Source: Mugil cephalus (Eukaryota; Chordata; Actinopteri; Mugiliformes; Mugilidae). From it: 64,000 bases of DNA. Below, piece by piece: positions 49,056-61,520 of the stretch. Position numbers and translations under genes: made by a program. A model generated the notes under the pieces. The model did not search any database and was not told where the DNA came from. It saw only the letters and a program-made list of their open reading frames with translations. The DNA lies in contig NC_061779.1 in the NCBI RefSeq assembly GCF_022458985.1, forward strand, positions 15,917,001 to 15,981,000. The letters are read 5' to 3'. Position 1 is the first letter of the stretch, and the number at the start of each line of letters is the position of its first letter.

Positions 49056-49850
49056 TCGTGTTTAATGAGCCTTCCCCTTTCTGCAGACGTCTTCACGCTG
49101 CTTCACGTGTACCGCGGCCGTGCCTCTCGCATGTCTCTGTGCAGAGACGTGCGCGTGTAGAGAGATCATGTGTGATGCCGCTGGGAGATGGCGGAGAGGT
49201 GATGCGGCTAGTCGCTCGGCTACACAGAGCTGTGAGTAAGTGGGCCGGGGTTATAACAGGCACACGGGGCAGTCACAACACAGTGCTGAATCTATTAGTC
49301 CCTCAGCAGGGTTTCAGCAGGTCATTAAGGTTCAATAAGATCTTGTGATATCCTGTTACACACTTTTCCTCTTCATCTGCATCTAATGATGCTACCGCCT
49401 GTGTGTGGATGCTGGGTGTAGGAAGTTGTCTTTCCCTCAGAGCGCAGGGCCCGCGCTTACTTTAAGACTGTGAACGATAGTTTATGCCGCAGTAAGTATT
49501 CCTTTCAAAGGCTTTACAAGGCACTGGGGATTAAGAGACTGTACCACACTCATCTCATTTGTGTCAGGGCTGGGAAAAGGGAGCGCTCTAAATACACACT
49601 GCACCAATAAGCCGAACGGGACGGAGTGGAGACGAGGGCTCTCAGAAACATTGCACCTGCTCCAGTTGTTCTCTCCACCAACATGGCCGTCCGCGCAGCG
49701 CCTGCTTTACAAATTCAGGGTACATTCCCTCGCTTCAAAGGTTCCCCTGCGTTTTTTTTTTTTTCTTCATCTCTGTGCACCAGCCCACGGCCAGAACCAC
49801 GGATTAATATTTCAAAACATGTTTCTTGCTTGCAACCCCCTCCTCTCTTA

Positions 49851-49866
49851 CCCCCCCCCCCCCCCC
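49851..49866. repeat. Poly(C) run of 16
   Basis: A C homopolymer in a C-rich, Pro-coding-like stretch. It generates false proline-rich frames nearby. Confidence 0.9.
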
Positions 49867-50529
49867 TCCCTCCATTGCCCCCATGATTCTCCTCCCCCCA
49901 GCATCATCTCTCACACATGGAGCCCATTCCCTGTTCACCACTTATTCTCCTCCATCCACCCCTCTCCCCGCCCCAGCCTCCCCGACCTGCCAGCTTGCTC
50001 GCCAAAACGTGCGATATTTTTCCATATCTCGTGTTTTGCTGCTCCGCTGCTCCCTTCAATCCAATCACCAGAGCAGTATGTTTTATGGATTAATAAGAAA
50101 TGATCTTGGAAGGTCCAGTCAGGCAGCTGAGGAGCCCAAAGCAGAAGGATGAAGCGATGAAACGGAGGGGGGGAGAGGGGCAGGGTGCCGTCTGCAGTCG
50201 AAATTTTAATGAGTACCAAGGGGAATATCCTATTTTTTTTTCGAGGGGGTATCCTTCTGGTGCATCGCTCTAAATCACTGTCACACAAACAAGGTATTTC
50301 CCATCATGCCTCTGGTTTGGCTTGGTAACTGTGTCATCCTGTGGCACAGGCACCTCACCGGCACACCTGCTCTGCTTTACTAATTGAACAGATGATCTGC
50401 CAATTTGTCATGTTTATCTTCAGAGGCGTTCTGGCGTCGGTGCCCTGCTCTGCTCAGCCCCTTCAGAACACAGTGCAGATGTTGGCAGAGCTTTTTTTTT
50501 TTTTTCTCTTTTTTTTTTATGACAGATCT

Positions 50530-50790
50530 TGTAGTCATTACTGAATAATTCAACACTGCATTAATGTCCTTAGATAGCATCTCAGGCATCTTGCTCTGCT
50601 TTTTTGGCTCCCTCTCTCTTTCCTTCCCTCTCCGGCTCCTCGCAAGGGAAAACTTTATTATTCTCTCCACTGACAGCAAAGTATACGGATAAAAGATAAT
50701 TGCCTGGCTTGACTCAGCCATTGATATGAAAATGGGATTGAAATTATTCACTGTGGTTTAAAGGTTAGTTGAAGGTTATTATTCAGGGAA
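50530..50790. promoter_or_regulatory. Candidate conserved non-coding element
   Basis: It holds TGAATAATTCAACACTGCATTAATG, GATAAAAGATAATTGCC, CATTGATATG and TGAAATTATTCACTG motifs in non-repetitive sequence, with a pyrimidine tract in the middle. Confidence 0.35.
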
Positions 50791-50829
50791 AAGGTGTCGT
50801 GGAAAAAAAGAGTCCATATGTAGAGCCTG

Positions 50830-51200
50830 GTGGCGGGCCTGACAAGACATTTCTGAAAGGCTAATATGCTGCGTGTGCTTTAAAGGCCATTCAGCGAATA
50901 AACAAAAAGGGTCCCCGGAGAAGTCGGTTATTTAGGAGCAAATTATAACTCGCGCCGCGCATAAACACGATACGCTCCAAATAAGATTGCGAGCGTGATT
51001 TTGTGCCCACTCCAGTCTTGTATTCAGCGTATTGTTTGTCCTCTCATTCAGCCCTCCATGCATGGTGGAATGTAATATGAAGACTGTAATGAAGGGGGAG
51101 AGGGCCCTCTCAGCCAGTTTAATGTATTCGATCCGTTGCATGCTTATGGGCTTGTTACGGTTCAGATGGACTTTGAACACGGACTTAATAAATCACCTCC
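50830..51200. promoter_or_regulatory. Candidate conserved non-coding element
   Basis: Complex sequence with GGCTAATATGC, TTTAAAGGCC, GCATAAACACG, CATGCATGG and TTAATGTATTC. It lacks simple repeats over about 370 bp, and the overlapping open frames on both strands look incidental. Confidence 0.35.
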
Positions 51201-52198
51201 GCCAGCCGTCGTCTGATGTTTCTGCTCAACAGCTGCTCTGATGTCTGTGGTTGGCCCGTCACTACTTATTACCATGGCAACTGGGGGGGACATATGCAGG
51301 TAGCGTGCTGGAAGCTGGAGGAAGTCATGGTGTGCTGTTTGATAGCAGCCATAGAGCGGCAGACAGCTCTCTGTCTGTCTGTCTGCCTGCACCAGCATGC
51401 AGAGTAAATATTCACTCTTTTTTTTTTTTTTACAGATATACAGTTTTATTTTCCTGTAGTGCCTCAATGACACATATTGATATTGTTGAATTTACAAATC
51501 ATCTTTTTTTTTGTATCCACCCTCCAAAACATCCTCATTCTTCTTTATTTTGCAGAATTGTGAAATTAGAAGTGGAGGAAAATGTTGAATTGATTGATTT
51601 TAACAATAAAGTGATGTAAAATATGAAGTTCCCTAATGTATAACAAAGAATTTCCAGGCCTTTATACCTTCATCTAGAAACTCTGGGTCTGACTTGGTGA
51701 TACTTCTAAATACTAAATACATCAAAGAGAAGTGAGATAAGAGGCAGAAATGATCGCACACCTCCTGGGAGGATGCTGCAGTTCACACCTCGTCTTCACC
51801 TGCTTCCTCATTCTCTCATTCGATCGTCTTTATGTCCGTTGAGGTTCACTGTCTTCATCCAGAGATGCAGGTGTGAGCATTCACCCATTTGTTGTTAGTC
51901 AAAACCACCTCTTCTGCTCCCAGAATAGACGCTTATTCAAAACCAGATCATCTGAGAGGCTGTCGGTTTTGTTTTTCGCACAAATTCACAGTTTTCCAAA
52001 GTGGTTTGGCTCCATGATAATTTTTAATAGCCTGAGCGCAGATAGAAGCCACTTTCTCTCTCTGAAAACAGGATACCGGGAGAATGTGGCTTGTCATTCC
52101 TTAAGTGTTTTTTTATTTGTTGCTAATCTGCGCCCTCTCTCATGCTCTCTTTCAAAATACAGAGGCGCATTTGACATATTTTGGCACCGGTTCCCGAG

Positions 52199-52606
52199 CT
52201 TAACCGATGGAGCCAAATCGATTTGGTAGCAGAAAGTTGTCGGTGTTGGTTACTGGATTGTGTGCTAAAAGATTCAGCGGTGGTGTGGTTTTACACAGTG
52301 TTTCCACTGGGTCATACGGGGGCACATTCAGACCTCTGCTGCTGATGATAGACAGCATGCTGTCAATTTCTGTCTGCTCTTCTGTTTCAGGCCTGTAGTA
52401 AAGATCACTGACACCGTATCTCCCTCCCTCCGTCCTTCGGCCCTCTCCTGCTCCGTGCAAAGAAATTGGATCCTGTCCTCAAAGCTAAGCACTTCAGGAT
52501 GAAGTTTTTCTGAAGCCAGAACTGCTTGTGTGATTACAGACAGATCGATACCTTGTGGTGTCTCCAGCCAGCTCACCCCGCTGGCACAGGAAATGATGCG
52601 ATCCAT
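52199..52606 (-). pseudogene. Coding-like, frameshifted fragment of unknown protein
   Basis: Two minus-strand frames each look protein-coding in mixed codon choice and balanced amino-acid content. The first starts with ATG at 52606 (MDRIISCASG) and runs well to about 52440. The second continues from about 52420 (SDLYYRPETEEQ) to a TAA just after GSIG at 52201. They would join if a small frame change lies in the GGAGG-repeat near 52418-52440. A minus-strand AATAAA-type signal lies near 52115-52125. No intron signal explains the shift. I do not recognise the family. It could be a decayed gene copy, an exon of an unseen gene, a transposon-encoded remnant or chance. Confidence 0.35.
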
Positions 52607-53369
52607 GCAGCTCTGACATTGACAGGCCCCAGGGAGGCAACAGCTTCACTTACCAGAAAAATGCTTTCCATTAGCTCGGCTGGCTGGCTCTGCCCTGTCA
52701 TTGTTATGCTAGCAAGACTGTGACATTTGTGTTACGTGGATGGCAAATGCCTTTCTAATCATCTGCTCACGACGCAATTTGAATTTTCATCAACTTTGAT
52801 GGACAGCTCCTGACGAACTGTCATCGAGAAAATGAAATCTTTCCCGACCCCGAATATCACGGCTGCCGCCGCCGCCACACCGTGACGGCGTCCCGCGGTG
52901 TTGGTTGACAAAAGCTGCAGACAGTCACACAGCGTCTCTCTTCAGGATGTTGCCCTTTAGCCGTTGTGTTGCTGCTCAGAGGTTAAACCTCGTGATTTTT
53001 CTCATAGCCGTGCGGAGGCCTGGTGATAGGCCGCGTCCTTTCTCAGACCTCGAAAACACACAGGACCTCTGCCCTCCCCTCTGCCCAGGAAGTGGTGCTT
53101 ATATCCATGTCAGAGAACAGCAGCACTTTAGGGCACAATGTGCTTTTTTTTTTTATGGCTGAGCCAGCATCCCTTAAACCCAAGCACTTGTATTGACCCA
53201 CCTCCCGTCTCTCCCTCTCCCTCTCTCTCGCCCCCCCACTGTTTCCTTGTTTGAAACAATATAGCCTGCCTGTTGTTATTGATTCCAGAAGATTGGACCC
53301 TGGTAAGTGCTCCTTCGAGCCTGGTGTTATATTAAGCAATTGTTCCAACAGCAGATGACAGGGCTGAGA

Positions 53370-53700
53370 AAGTTTTGGCCGGCTCTAATAGGCCTGGTAT
53401 TACGTGTGTGTTAATTGATTGGGCTACAGGAGGAGGGAGGAATTGGCCGCACTGAGAGTTCAAGGCGAAGCAGCTAGATAAATAAAAGCTAATTCAGAAC
53501 ATTGACTCGCATAATAAAACAGAATAGATGTGGTCCAAACACATAAATATAACCCCGGCCGGCAGCATCCTTTTTACGACCGTGCGAGCACAAGATAAAG
53601 CCAAGCCTGTCAGAATTCATGATTAGATTTTAACAAATAGCATAAAGGGCACATTCAAAGGGCAAATCTGTTCATACTTTGAATTTTTTGCTGGCACTAG
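53370..53700. promoter_or_regulatory. Candidate conserved non-coding element
   Basis: Contains GTGTTAATTGATTGGG, AAAGCTAATTCAG, CGCATAATAAAAC, AATTCATGATTAG and TTTGAATTTT cores over about 330 bp of complex sequence with no open frame of note. Confidence 0.4.
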
Positions 53701-54189
53701 TGAAGCCCGACGTTCACCACTTGGCCATGCTGAGCGTACTTGCTGAAGTGTCTGAGCTGCGCAGTCAGTAGCCAGACATTGTCAGCAGTGCAGAAGTAGT
53801 ATTGCATGGAGGGCTGTTTTATGGAAGCCACCCGAAGTAAATGCTCCATTCATCCTGTCTGTCTGCGCCGGCCTCCATTTCCTCCTCTGTCACACGCATG
53901 GTTAAGGCCAGCTTGAAGCATTTATCACAAGGCCAGAACATGGGGAGGGGTGGGGGGGAGGACAAGCAGCGGAAAGGAAACGGAGCCCACTTTGCTTTTT
54001 GTTTCTCTTGCATCCAAACATCTCTCGCTGCCCTCGGCTGTCAGCAGAACATCAGCCCCTCAGGTCTGTCGTCGGAGCTGCCCAGTGATTCGGATGTCTG
54101 TGGAAGTGATGACATTATTTTGACAGCCATAATGCATTGTGCATCTAATTCCATTAGCAGTGAGTGATCATCAGTTGTTTTCAGTGAAT

Positions 54190-54215
54190 TGTGTGTGTGT
54201 GTGTGTGTGTGTGTG
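54190..54215. repeat. (TG)n microsatellite
   Basis: Twelve to thirteen TG units, flanked by the CNE-like block that begins near 54.26 kb. Confidence 0.95.
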
Positions 54216-54259
54216 CATGTTTTTATTTTGGTCAAGTGAATCCCATTAGATTCCATTTC

Positions 54260-55150
54260 AGTATGTTCTGCTGCGGTTGCATTTCAGCAGAGAGGTAATT
54301 TGCTAATGGCACGGCCCTTATTAGAAAGCAATTATTATTAATTACCAGTGGGTGATACAAGAGCTGATTTAGTCCTTAAAGCCCACTGCTTTTCTGGCTG
54401 TGTGGCCTGTGAGTGTGTGCGTGTGTGTCCGTGCTGTCTTCCTCAGAGATGATTGCCAGCCCCTCACCATCGCCCTCACCTCCCACTGGCCGGCTGCCAA
54501 GCTGCGACATTGTCATTATCAGTGTGCCAGAGGGCTGGGTAAATGTCATTATTGTAGCTTGCGGATTCCTCGGGGGAATCAGCAGCTACCCGTTTAATTT
54601 CTCTAACAGCCCGGGAAATATTTGTTGCATCACCAGCCCGGTTCATGGCAAACATCTATCGCTGCTATGCAATTAACGACATAGATCATTTACATAGTCA
54701 CAGAGCTAATTTTCATAATGTTCCCTTTATTATCAGAGGAAGAAATTAACCCAGGAATTTATTTACACACCCACTGCAAATGGTAACAGTGTGCTAATTG
54801 GCTGTTAGATGATTAATAAGCTTATAGCACATGCTAATGAATGGCGCACTCACTGTTTCAGGGGTGCTCCAGCTCTGCGCTTGTGTTTTGGCAGCTTAAT
54901 TAGACAGATAATTATGTACTTGTTGCTTTCACTTCCAAGCAAATACCATCAAACATTTAAAATAGATTAAACTGGCTTGCAAATGCCGGGATTGTATTTG
55001 TTCTCTATGCTCTGTTTTGTTAAATGGCCACTGATTGGTATGCATCTAGCTGTGTATCCAGACTGACGCTGTATTTAAATCTCTGTGTGGAAATTATTAG
55101 GAGGACGTGCAGGTCACCATTAAGTGAGCAGGTGCAATTTAATTTAAAAT
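54260..55150. promoter_or_regulatory. Long candidate CNE block
   Basis: Nearly 900 bp without simple repeats and crowded with homeodomain/LIM/POU-type cores: TTTGCTAATGG, GCAATTATTATTAATTACC, TGCTATGCAATTAACG, GAGCTAATTTTC, GTGCTAATTGGC, GATGATTAATAAGC, ACATGCTAATGAATG and GCTTAATTAGAC. It is the densest such stretch in the window. There is no coherent reading frame. I consider it the best enhancer candidate here, pending alignment. Confidence 0.5.
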
Positions 55151-55739
55151 TATTTTAGAAACCACTGGATATAATCAGTGAATGAAGCAGCTGTTCTTCT
55201 CATTCCTGCGTCATTTTGAATTTTAGTCTCAGTTGGTAACACGTGAACTACTAACTAACAAGAAACATCTTCCGCTCTCATCCCTAAAACTTTTCCTTGT
55301 TTCAGTAATACACAGATCATGTATTATTCATTGTCCTGTTGCACTTAAAAGACTTTGTCCACTCTTGAGTCATGCCTTAGTTCTTTAGAGGGAATCGTGA
55401 AGCGAACTCCTTCTGATGAGAAGGCGGAATTTGTCTCAGGAGACGACACTACTGGGTAACCGTGTTTAACATGTTGCTGGCGCGCCTTCTTAACAGGGCT
55501 GGGGGAGGAGGATGGCAAGAAATCCCTTTTTTTCTTTTTTCTTTTTTTTTCTCAAAACATAAAGCGCACTTTGTAGATAATTACTGCAGTTTGCAACTTT
55601 CCTTACATAAGACCCAATCTGGAGCAGCTCCTTCTGCACAGAGAATCCGCTCGGTGGTTTTGTTCTGTCTGCTCGGTGCAGAATAAAAGTCAGTGGTTGT
55701 CTGCGGCGGTGAATCCGCCGGGGAGGCTGGCTATGAATA

Positions 55740-56010
55740 TTTGATGTAAATCCCCCTTTTTATCACTGACACGGCTCGGAGCAGCAATCCTCATTGATCT
55801 GGTGTTATAATCACAGATTAAAAGAACTCTCCCCAAACAATTCTCTGATTAAAGCTCGGTTTATACGCTGTGTTCATGACCAAGTGAGATTCGGGGCGCG
55901 GGCGCCGCTGAAGAAAGCCCCTGTAGGATGAGCGGGGCTGCCTTTAATGTGGCTCCCACCGGCTATTGTGAGCACCAAGTGTCTGGATCTGTTTCAGCTC
56001 ATTAGCTCTC
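55740..56010. promoter_or_regulatory. Candidate conserved non-coding element
   Basis: Mixed AT- and CpG-containing sequence with TCATTGATCTGG, ATCACAGATTAAAAG, CTGATTAAAGC, GGGGCGCGGGCGCCGC and GCTCATTAGC motifs. Confidence 0.3.
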
Positions 56011-56829
56011 AAACTTGGCCCGAATCTAACATGTCGAGCCTGTGAATCGGATCCGCCACGACGTGAGCCGAAACAACGGAAATACAAACTGAGATACACA
56101 TTTCTGCAGGATGTTCAACAGATTGGTTTTCTGTGGATCTGTATGTTGTCTTTTTTTTTTTCCCGCAAGCTGTTCAGCAAACAGAGGATATACTCTGAAT
56201 ATTAGTTTCACGTACTGTGTAAGAAGATGAGCTCTTATCTTGGCGTAAACTAGGTTAATTTGCGATCTCTTTGCCTGCATCTGAGCTCAGATTCATTATA
56301 GTGAGCGTGCAGTCTGCTATCGCTGATATATTACCATTTGACCTTTGCTCAAAGTTTAACTGGAATTCAATCCCCAATGCTGATTAAAGAAACTTAAATA
56401 CTGCCTCCACTGTTCTGCGAAGACGGATAAATACCTAAACTGCAAGCCAGTGGTATTTGAATAGGCTCTTGGCCTCCCGTCAAACCTCCATTTGTGAGTT
56501 TAAATGATTGGTGAATTTCATCTTAATTACAACAAAGTCGAGCCAAGCACAGAGTTCATTCTCATCGTGTTCAGTTTGCCAATTATGGATGTGGCTGGCA
56601 ACACCTCTCATTCCTCAAACCCGTACTGTCCCCGGAGCAGACTGGAGATTGGTACGTGCCCGTCGTCCCACCGCTGTGCTCAAAATGAAGCAGATGAGAT
56701 TACTCTGTGTGCACGGAGACGGCTTCACCTAATATCAGCTGCGTGCCCGCCCCGTGCATACTAATCATATGGATGTGTTCTTTCATGTGAGCCTGCTCTC
56801 ACTTTCATTAGTGTATAAAATGAAACATA

Positions 56830-57480
56830 TTTTTTTTCACATGATTGCTATTCGGGGGAAGTGAAAGACTTCTGAGACCGATAAGTGTGACAAACCTGGA
56901 CTTGCTATCTTCTGCCGTAATCAGTTCTGTCAGCATTAAAGAATAGGAGGTATTTTTGCCTGCATTCGGCCGCTGTATGAGGAACCGTTAATTCATGTTT
57001 TTCCTTATCAGATTAAATTTGCTTTCTTCATGCATGTGCTAAAGATAATCTGTTACGGAGCTAAAAGTTATGATTATCTTGGTGGCAAGGACAGAAACAT
57101 AGAGGCTATAGCGGCCCCCGAGTAATTAAATTAGCCCTGAATGGCTAATTGGATCAATTTGGAAGGCAGACACTGTCAAGGATAAGAGTAATCATCTATG
57201 CAGTGGCAATCTTTTATTGCTCAGACACATCTTGTAAAAAGACATGGTGTGATCCAGAAGGTTAATGTAATTACTGTCCAATTCTCTCACTCACTGTGCA
57301 CAATAATGCTAATTAATCTAAGATCTCTGGACTATAATGAAGTGCGACAAGCCAGGTAATGCTGATTATAGTTTTAAGGACATGACTGGATATTCTCCGT
57401 TATATCTTCATCCCGGGCTCTGTGATAATACTGCAATTAGCCCGCTCATTTCTCACACTTTTATAAGACTACTGCCTTCA
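56830..57480. promoter_or_regulatory. Candidate CNE cluster
   Basis: About 650 bp of complex sequence. Motifs include CGTTAATTCATG, TCAGATTAAATTTGC, GAGTAATTAAATTAGCC, GGCTAATTGGATC, GTTAATGTAATTACTG, GCTAATTAATC and CTGCAATTAGCC. No reading frame is supported. It forms a near-continuous run with the next block. Confidence 0.45.
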
Positions 57481-57589
57481 AAGCGCTCGGTCCAACCTAC
57501 AGCAAGGTGAGTATATTTCGCTCTCTCCAGCACGCCGTTTCACTGTGATAGTCATGCGTTTTACCCCAATAAAGCGGTGATTTACATTT

Positions 57590-57970
57590 TCATCCAAGGC
57601 GAGCTCTCCCAGCTCAGCGAGGTGTAAAGCAATGTAATGAGAGAGAGGCTTGGCTTATGAACAGAACATTCATATTCATTAGCGGCAGACATTAACATAT
57701 GATGCCCGTGACAGATCTGTGATGCATGTTTTATGAATGCAGTTAATGGCACGCTGACAGCACGGCAGGCCATAGAGGACCAGAGCAATCCACTAAATGA
57801 AAGCCACAGTGCAGTGGGACGATTATTGATTCTCCCCTGTGTCCTATTGATCTCTGACGTTTTCATCTGGCACAGAGCTGCTAATCTGCTGTGTATCAGA
57901 GAGACACCCACAGTGCAGCCCATTGACTCTGCTATCAATAGCCACAAAGCTGGATATCATTAAATCCTCA
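57590..57970. promoter_or_regulatory. Candidate conserved non-coding element
   Basis: A block with CATATTCATTAGCGG, GCAGTTAATGG, GATTATTGATTC and CTATTGATC. Open frames exist on both strands (for example 57582-57947 on the minus strand) but encode nothing recognisable, as is common for CNEs that lack stop-rich composition. Confidence 0.4.
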
Positions 57971-58091
57971 TCACTTTGTTTCCCCCGGCCAGCCGCCACA
58001 GACGACTGAGCGCTCCGCGTGACCTCTGAATAACCACTGTCCACTGGCTTGTTTATGGCCTCGCCTTCTGCTGCCTGACATTTACTGCCTC

Positions 58092-58116
58092 TTTTTTTTT
58101 TTTTTTTTTTTTTTTT
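58092..58116. repeat. Poly(T) run
   Basis: About 25 T. On the minus strand this is a poly(A) run, but no retroposed sequence was recognised before it. Confidence 0.85.
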
Positions 58117-58649
58117 AAACCAGGCCAGTGTAACAGCTTTGCTGTACACAGAGCTGATATTGACCACTGCCTCAAAAGTGTGTGACTGGACATGATTTTA
58201 TCCCATCAAGGGAGCACATGGATGTAAGAGGTCACACGCCATCAAAATGAACACTCTTGGTTCGGAAGCAAACAAGGATTATATCTGATGTAAATAGGTC
58301 TCAAGCAAAGTGAAAACTAGATCGGATCATTTTTGGGTATAAAATACACATTTTTTGCTTGTGACTATAAAATCAGAAGCTTCAGGCCTGACCCAGAACC
58401 AGATGTTTACATTCAGGTGACAAAGTCCTCTAACAGTCGCGCAGTTATTACGTCCGCTGTCTGTTGAGAGTAAAGGAGGAAGTTGACTGATGTTGTCATA
58501 AAGTCCACATTGGAAGGTGTTCTGTGTAGATAGGTGGGTTAACTGACTTCAAGGCGGGCTACTGATGCTTGTTTCCTATTTCTTACCAGTGTTATACCAC
58601 ATTTGTTCCCACATGATATCATTATCCTTATTATACACATTATCCTCTA

Positions 58650-58812
58650 GGGGCTCATGAAAGGGCCGGGGCCTGTCCCAGCTGTCAGTGTGGGAGGCGG
58701 GGTAGACCCTTGACAGGTAGCCAGTCAATCACAGGGCTAACACAGGGCGACAAACAACCATTCACACTCACATGCACATATCCGGACGACTTTGAATCGT
58801 CAGTGAACCTAA
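58650..58812 (+). mobile_element. LINE-derived 3' repeat fragment common in fish
   Basis: The blocks GGGGCCTGTCCCAGCTGTCA, GGCGGGGTAGACCC, GACAGGTAGCCAGTC, ATCACAGGGCTAACACA and GACAAACAACCATTCACACT match, in order, a very abundant fish dispersed repeat. It ends with a degenerate form of the motif read as AATTTAGAGTCACCAATTAACC. I believe it is the 3' portion of a non-LTR retrotransposon, but the exact family was not checked. There is no coding capacity. Confidence 0.8.
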
Positions 58813-59194
58813 GAAAAAGCCAAAGAATGGATTTAATTGCTGCACTATTGAGTCTCTTCTGTTAGTTTATATCTCATATCAGTGTATGATCGCTAAGAAT
58901 ATATCAAAGGTCAGAGCACGGTGAAATGCTCATCACCGTTTTCCATCTGCAGTTTCTGAAAGGACCGAGCAGAAGGCCGTCAGCAGCGGCAACACCAGCG
59001 AGGAACATTTTGGTGCTGACAGTACGGGAGGAGCCGCAAGGACGGCAGCGCAGCGATCGATGATGCTTAAGGTGTGGGGGTGACAAGGACAGGTGCCGGG
59101 CTGAGCCCTACCATGGTCCATTAGAGACGGAGGCTCCCTGCTGAGAGCAGACAGCATGATAAACAGCTTCAGCTCTGATAATACTCGGGCTGAT

Positions 59195-59235
59195 CAATAG
59201 CCTGTCCGCCCGCCTGCCCGCCCGCCCTCCCCCCG
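59195..59235. repeat. (GCCC/GCCTG) C-rich short tandem repeat
   Basis: Degenerate CCGCCTGCCCGCCCGCCCT units ending in a C-run. Confidence 0.75.
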
Positions 59236-61483
59236 TGGGATGAGCACGAGCAGCAGCCATGACAGCTGACCCTCAGGTCATGCAGCTGAGTGTGTTTCTC
59301 ACACACAGGCGCGCGCACACACACACACTCCACGCACAAGGGAGTCTCGGGACGCTGAATGGAGAAAACTATCACTGAATCAGATGGAGCATCACATTGC
59401 CCTTCTGACCTTTCCGCCTAACCTTATCTTCGTGGCGTAATAGAATCAGCCAAGCATATCCAATTAGTATCTGCGTGTCCTTCACTTAAGTTCTAATGGT
59501 TTATTCATAGTAGTACATAGAAGATGTTTTCACTTCCTCCTCTGTTATTCCCACAGAGAGTACTTTGTTCCTCCTGCCCCTGTTCTGCACGCCTCTACTT
59601 TTTCGGAGAGTTATTGAGGTTGTGTGGACAAGTAGCTGTGACTGTGACATGGGAAAAAAACATGTAGTATGTGGTTGTAAAAAAAAAAAAAAAAATGTTA
59701 GTCAGCAACTACCTTAAAAACTGATTATTCATTTATTTTTTTTTTTTTTAAACAAAGTTACCAAACACTCTACTACTAAGTGCTTCAGCTCTAATTAGAA
59801 TAAACACTTGTACCAGTATGAAGGTGAACTATGGATAGCAAATACTGTCATTATGTGCCTAATTTTACAATTCCTGTGCTTACATCTCCTTCGTGTACTC
59901 TGCACTTCTGCATATTGTAATTTCCGCCCCACATATTTATTCAGCAGTTATCGGTTTTAGACATATAATTTCATTCTGCTCGCTCGCCTAAAGAATTCAT
60001 TGTCAAAATGGAAAGGAGCGTAACGGTGTTCAGTCACAGAAGCACCTGGCAATATCTGCCTGTTTTCGGATGAAAGCAAGTGTTTGAAAGTAGAAAGAAG
60101 AGGAAGTAATAGTGTTTGAGCAAGTGGGCGCAGTACTGCATCAATAGGTGGATGTGGAAAAACAACACGGGGCGCATGCACGCACGCACACACAGCCTAG
60201 TATTGTCACTCACTGAGTCAAGACCACATGTCTGCTCTGAAGTCCTTTCTTCTCGACGTGCCTGTGTTATCGCACAGCTACAGTTGTGGCTTCAATGGCG
60301 GTGAGACATCCTGACTTGGAAAGTGAGACTCCATATCTTGAGCAACCCCACAAGCCATAAACCACAGGCAGCAGCTTCTGCAGCCCAGCTTGCTGTGACT
60401 TCAAACACTAACAAGCTGGAATAACATTTTGCTTGGGGTGGCTTCCCTTGACGGCTCCCAGCTGCTGGCAAGCTGATGGAAGTAAGACAAGATTTATTAC
60501 AGGCCTTGTCGCATTTGGATAAAACCTAACCGCATCGTATAGAAACTGTGGGATCACAGAATGTGTCATTACTGCTTCTTTCTCTGCACAAGATCCAGGG
60601 TGGAATCAAGCTGCTGGAAAATCAATTTCCATGTCTGAGCTTGCATCCTGCTGTCAGAGGGGTCTTGAAAGTTGTGTGTGGAATTAAATTGACATTTTTG
60701 GTGGATGGTGAATTGCTTTATAAGCCGCACCAATTTAAATGATACTACAAAGCCAGAATACAGTGCTTTAGCGTCAGAATATAAAACAGAATAAAAAGGC
60801 ACCGGAGCTAAGTCTTCACACTGTGAGATAAACTTTAATCCTACATACGGTTTCCGCTCTCATGGTTTGTTAAGATCTGTTTTATTCTGTGTCTGGTGCC
60901 ATGCTATTTCTCAACAGGAAATGTGAGGTGACGTTGAACCAACAGTCTGACCCAAAAACACCCTTTCTGTGAGACTTGAGGAGGACATACAGATGCACAT
61001 AGAAAGACAGAGTGCAGATGCGCGGGGGTCTGCATCTAAAAAAAAAGTTTTGCATTTTTCGCCCGAGGACAGCAGAGGAATTGAACCGTGTCACCCGCTT
61101 AGGAATGAATATTAAATACACAAAAGCTCAACAAGTCTGAGCAGATAGCGTTGTCACGGCTCACAGTGTTTCTTCATACCTGTAAGACGGGGAAGTGAAA
61201 AAGTGAGCAATGCAGTTTCGCCACAGAAAAACAAGAAGTGGGTGGAAAGCATATGAGGATATTTTCACTCACAAGAGGAGATTGTGAGCTGTCAGCACTG
61301 ATGTGGAAAGGTCAAGTAGTGTGCGGCCGTGTATATGTGCGCGCACTGCGTCCGCATATGGTAAGCTCTGCTTGGCTGCAAAACACTCCAGCAGGACAAA
61401 TCTATCACAGATGCACCAACAGACAAGCGGCTCAGGGCTGGGGGGACAACATGACACTCTAACCCTGCCTCCATCTTGCCATG

Positions 61484-61487
61484 TTTT

Positions 61488-61519
<32 letters not shown>

Positions 61520-61520
61520 T
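61484..61520. repeat. (TTC)n with flanking T-runs
   Basis: Seven to eight TTC units flanked by poly(T). It produces a false Lys-rich frame on the minus strand. Confidence 0.9.

Noticed and set aside
49561..50103. 180-residue proline-rich open frame
   Set aside because: Created by a T-run and a C16 homopolymer. No homology recognised.
51541..51619. Possible terminal exon after tttattttgcag, ending in a stop at 51617-51619
   Set aside because: The acceptor looks fair and the frame is Glu/Val-rich, but there is no partner exon, no recognisable protein and AT-rich context. Too weak to call.
57582..57947. 121-residue minus-strand open frame
   Set aside because: It overlaps a CNE-like block with open frames on the opposite strand as well. 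No protein family.
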